This document shows positions 5,292-8,264 of a stretch of DNA of 8,264 nt, one piece after another. The notes under the pieces are model-generated. The model was not told where the DNA came from. It was given only the letters and a program-made list of their open reading frames with translations, and ran no database searches. This DNA is from UBA1146 sp050256555 (GTDB lineage Bacteria > Planctomycetota > UBA8108 > UBA1146): positions 1 to 8,264 of the forward strand of contig JBBWWC010000312.1 in assembly GCA_050256555.1 (NCBI GenBank), given 5' to 3'. A program made the translations under genes and the position numbers. Numbering within the stretch: position 1 is the stretch's first letter; every line of letters starts with the position of its first letter.

Positions 5292-8264
5292 TTATTCCTG
5301 GCGCTCTATCTTTTTACGGATCTGTTCCGTCAGCTCTTTTTCTTCGAAACAATTGAGTTCATCAAAGATTGCTAGCGCACTCTGTAGTTTTTCTAGTGCC
5401 ATCTGTGGTTCTTCGACCAGCAGCAAGAAGGAAGCAAATTCACGTCGAGTGACAGATAGAGCATGGCGAGCTCCATTTTCTTTGAACATATTTTCTGCTT
5501 TTTCGAAGGCAATTCCGGCCCGGTCTGCCCATTCGAAACCTCGATCGCGTTGAACCTTGCCGAGAGTTCTCCAGCAGCAGCCCTCGGCATACGGAAGCTT
5601 TTGTCCGTCGCAGAGAGTGAGAGCTTCATCAATTCGCGAGAGGGCTTGTTCCAGTTGTCCGAGATGGCGCAGCGCTTCCGACTGGATGCGCAGCGATTCG
5701 ATGAGGATCGGAATTCCCTTGGCTTCTCGAGCTTCTTTTCCCGCTTCTTCTGCTTGCTTGAGGGCGATCTTGGCTTCTCCACGTCGTCCGGCAGCTCTCG
5801 CTTCCTGAACCTGTGCATGCAGGGTCCCCTGCAAATCGCCGGCGGCCTGAAATGCTTTCAACCCCTCCTGGAAATACCGGTCAGCGGCATCGATCTGATG
5901 TCGTTCCAGCTCCAGCATACCGAGACTGATCAGCGCATCGGCTTCCGGGCGTTTGAGAGAATGGGCACGCGACAATTCCAGATACTCGATGAGGATTTCT
6001 CGAGCCGACCGATGATCGCCTCGGTGAAAGCGCAGACTGCCGAGATTTCCGAGTGTCAGGACCCTGCCTTGCAAGTCACCAGTTTCGCGAAATAGTTCGA
6101 GAGCGCGTTCCAGTTCATCCTGGCCGCGTTGGACATCTCCGATATTCACGAGGATGCGGCCGAGATTCATCATCGTGATGGCCAGTCCGCGCCGATCGCC
6201 ACTGTCTTCGCGAAGTCGACGTGATTTTCCGTAGGCACTGATCGCTTCTTCGATACGACCGAGATTCTGGAAGAGGGTTCCTCTTTGTCCCCAGAGACCG
6301 GCTAGCTGCATCGGATTGTTGATCTTTTCTGCTGCCGGAAGAGCTTCTTCACAGCGTGAAAGAGCGCTTTCGAGGAGACCACTTCTTCGGTCGATGGAGG
6401 CGAGCCCGATGAGAGCTACGACATGGGGATGGTCGAGTCCATCTTGTTTCTGACAAAGCAGCGAAGCGGCTTCATAGGCGGACTTTGCCGCCGGTAGATC
6501 ATCGGCAAAGGCATGGACTGCGCCTTGGCGACACAAGGACAAAGCCATCAGATCAGACATCCCCGAGGCATGTGCCAGGTGGTAGGATTTTTCGAAGTTT
6601 GCCAGGGCCGTTTCATATTCACCGGCGTGCATCTGTGCCTCACCGATGCGTTGTACCAGTGAGGTATATCGACCCAGTTCTTCATCGGAAGCATCTTTAC
6701 TCTCGGCCAGGAGCCGACCTTCGATGGCGGTCCATAAACCCATTGCCTGGGTGAAAGCCTGTCTGCCGCCGGCTGGATCACCGGTTCGAAGACGTAGATC
6801 CCCGATCCGTCCCAGCAATTCTCTCCGCGTTTCATCATCTTTTGCGATGGAAAGAGCCCGTTCACATAGCTCCAGGGCCCGGTCATGGGCCCAGGCGGCC
6901 TCGGCGCGATCGGCTGCTCGCAGTAACCAGCGACGTCCATTTTCTTCGTCTCCGCCGAGTGAGAAATGCTCGGCGATGGCCTGTACAGGTGCATCTTCAT
7001 CAGTGTAGATCTTCTCGAGGATCTTTCCGAGCCGTAGGTTTAATCGACGACGCATCGGTTGGGTTAGTTCGGCACCGACGATCTCTTGTTCCCAGCTATG
7101 ACCCCAGCGATATCCACCCTGTTCTTCCTGCAGGATGCCATTTCTGACCAGCACACGCGCATGGCTATCGAGTTCAAATTCATCGATGCCACTGGCTTCC
7201 AGCAGAACATCGAAGTCGATCAGGCCTGACATCAGCGATGCCACATCGAGAACGCGTCTCTGAGGAACAGAGAGTTCCTTGAGCAGTTGCAGGAAATGGC
7301 TGCGTGCCGCTTCCGGCACCGGAAGATCGATCAGCCCCTCCTCATCGGCGACCCACCGATCAGATTCATGACGGATGGCATCCCGGCTCCACAACGATCC
7401 GAGCAACTGAATCAACAGCAGTGGTACGCCATTACTTCGTTGTTGCAGAGCCTCGGCCAACGTGTCGGAGAGGGGAGCATCAGGAATCAACATCGAGTGG
7501 AGTACGCTGCGACTTTCCTGCAAATCAAAGGGGTCGACGGTGATCAGCTGAAAGCGGTCTTCGATTTCGATTTCATCGCGTAGCCGGGTGAGATTCTGGA
7601 GTCTTACCGAAGCGATCGGTCGTCCGGTCGTGATGATCAAGATTGGTAGTTCCAGCGATGAAAGAACCAGGCGTCGCAGCAGTTCGATATCGAACTCGTC
7701 ACAGTAGTGGAGGTCCTCCAGCACCAGGGTTCTGGGCTCGACCTCGGCATCGGTGGTGAGAGCGCGTACCACCGATTGAAAGACACGTTCCTGGATGATC
7801 TCGGGTGGTGGTGCGTCTTCGGGAGTGGGGCAACCCTCGATCCAACCCTGTCCACAGAGCCGTGGAAAGGCGGTGGCCAGATGGCCGCCCCAGCGACCGA
7901 GTGCTTCGATCGCCTTGTCAGAGCCACCTTTACGTTCGATGTGTCCCAGGACCTGTTGCAACAAGACCCGGAATCCGGAGTGCGGTTCACGGTCATCGAA
8001 GCTGGCGCTGAAGTGTTGTAATTGTTGTTCGACCAGCGCCCGGGAACGAAAATCGCTGCGACTGACCAACCAGGTTTTTCCATGTCCCCGTTCTCCCTCG
8101 ATATGTCGCCAGCAGCCTTCTCCACGTGCGGCCTGTCCGGCTGCCTGCATCATCTGGGCACGAGCGTTCTCCCTGCCGGTGAAGGCGGGCATCGATCTCT
8201 TGGCGATGGCAATGGTTGGAAGAACTCCATCGCCACTTTCGATGCTTTGACGTAATAGGGATGC
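5292..8264 (-). CDS. AAA ATPase/TPR signalling protein, C-terminal part of a larger (probably Ser/Thr-kinase-fused) protein; 5' end outside window
   Basis: The frame is open from the TAA at 5294-5292 to the window edge (990 codons visible). Counting residues from the ATG at 8192: an AAA_16-type P-loop ATPase at about 1-300, with FTGREN at 4-9 just before the nucleotide-binding part, Walker A GERGHGKT at 33-40 and Walker B RTLVLEDLHYCDE at 154-166; then a winged-helix-like and linker part with the IAEHF motif near 406; then helical repeats at about 420-950 with clear TPR spacing, for example around 635-668, 675-708, 715-748 and 755-788. This plan is that of the regulatory half of PknK-like kinases and LuxR-type LAL or cyclase regulators: the ATPase acts as a switch and the TPRs bind partners. 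The ATG at 8192 is probably internal, because 24 more in-frame codons precede it, ending IAIAKRS just before MPAFTGREN, as in the linker after a kinase domain. The kinase itself is not visible. The activator gene follows at once. Confidence 0.93.
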   Translation of the reverse strand, partial: ASLLRQSIESGDGVLPTIAIAKRSMPAFTGRENARAQMMQAAGQAARGEGCWRHIEGERGHGKTWLVSRSDFRSRALVEQQLQHFSASFDDREPHSGFRVLLQQVLGHIERKGGSDKAIEALGRWGGHLATAFPRLCGQGWIEGCPTPEDAPPPEIIQERVFQSVVRALTTDAEVEPRTLVLEDLHYCDEFDIELLRRLVLSSLELPILIITTGRPIASVRLQNLTRLRDEIEIEDRFQLITVDPFDLQESRSVLHSMLIPDAPLSDTLAEALQQRSNGVPLLLIQLLGSLWSRDAIRHESDRWVADEEGLIDLPVPEAARSHFLQLLKELSVPQRRVLDVASLMSGLIDFDVLLEASGIDEFELDSHARVLVRNGILQEEQGGYRWGHSWEQEIVGAELTQPMRRRLNLRLGKILEKIYTDEDAPVQAIAEHFSLGGDEENGRRWLLRAADRAEAAWAHDRALELCERALSIAKDDETRRELLGRIGDLRLRTGDPAGGRQAFTQAMGLWTAIEGRLLAESKDASDEELGRYTSLVQRIGEAQMHAGEYETALANFEKSYHLAHASGMSDLMALSLCRQGAVHAFADDLPAAKSAYEAASLLCQKQDGLDHPHVVALIGLASIDRRSGLLESALSRCEEALPAAEKINNPMQLAGLWGQRGTLFQNLGRIEEAISAYGKSRRLREDSGDRRGLAITMMNLGRILVNIGDVQRGQDELERALELFRETGDLQGRVLTLGNLGSLRFHRGDHRSAREILIEYLELSRAHSLKRPEADALISLGMLELERHQIDAADRYFQEGLKAFQAAGDLQGTLHAQVQEARAAGRRGEAKIALKQAEEAGKEAREAKGIPILIESLRIQSEALRHLGQLEQALSRIDEALTLCDGQKLPYAEGCCWRTLGKVQRDRGFEWADRAGIAFEKAENMFKENGARHALSVTRREFASFLLLVEEPQMALEKLQSALAIFDELNCFEEKELTEQIRKKIERQE

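Noticed and set aside
5463..6095. 210-residue open frame on the + strand opposite the TPR region
   Set aside because: It lies antisense to clear TPR coding sequence and has low-complexity Ser/Phe-rich composition typical of shadow frames.
5400..6900. Repeated DNA motifs within the TPR region as a nucleotide repeat array
   Set aside because: The similarity is at protein level (34-40 residue helical repeats); I saw no long identical DNA repeats, spacers or CRISPR-like periodicity.
7637..8125. 162-residue minus-strand open frame in another phase inside the ATPase domain
   Set aside because: It overlaps the Walker-motif ATPase frame completely and shows no domain of its own.
8190..8192. ATG at 8192 as the true start of the ATPase/TPR gene
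   Set aside because: The frame stays open to the window edge with plausible protein sequence, and there is no convincing ribosome binding site before this ATG.

Overview
The window reads as chromosomal bacterial DNA of moderate GC from an organism with elaborate signalling. It carries a sigma54 activator next to a large ATPase-TPR signalling protein that looks like the C-terminal part of a longer, probably kinase-fused, polypeptide. That gene style is common in Myxococcota, Planctomycetota and similar lineages, but nothing here fixes the phylum. UGA, UAG and UAA all appear as stops, so the standard bacterial code fits. No rRNA, tRNA, IS element, CRISPR array or long repeat was seen.

Layout. 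On the + strand, 1-776 is the 3' two-thirds of an acyl-CoA dehydrogenase gene cut by the left edge. It is followed by a visibly more AT-rich stretch (about 777-1571) with one unrecognised gene, 888-1571, whose start is unclear. On the - strand, reading leftwards from the right edge, lies a tight four-gene run: an AAA ATPase/TPR signalling protein (8264-5292, 5' end outside the window), a GAF-AAA+-HTH sigma54-dependent activator (5276-3531), a DUF503/YlxP-like small protein (3520-3230) and a metallo-beta-lactamase-fold hydrolase with a long C-terminal region (3177-1657). The gaps are 15, 10 and about 50 bases, and three of the starts have strong Shine-Dalgarno sequences, so the four are probably one transcription unit whose promoter lies beyond the right edge. 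The + and - genes converge near 1571-1657.

How the genes may work together (inference). The ATPase/TPR protein looks like a sensor or scaffold of the kind fused to Ser/Thr kinases. The next gene encodes a one-component activator with a GAF sensor and no receiver domain, so it could be controlled by a small molecule, by the TPR protein, or by phosphorylation from a fused kinase. The MBL hydrolase would be the enzymatic output. DUF503 proteins are usually found beside translation genes, so its place here is unusual.

Main points for a second look: the MBL reading frame continues in frame for 50 protein-like codons past its UGA; the ATPase/TPR frame is open through the right edge, so the ATG at 8192 is probably not its start; the activator has two successive Fis-like HTH segments and a substituted arginine in its AAA+ core; and the AT-rich orphan gene may be shifted or truncated at its 5' end.
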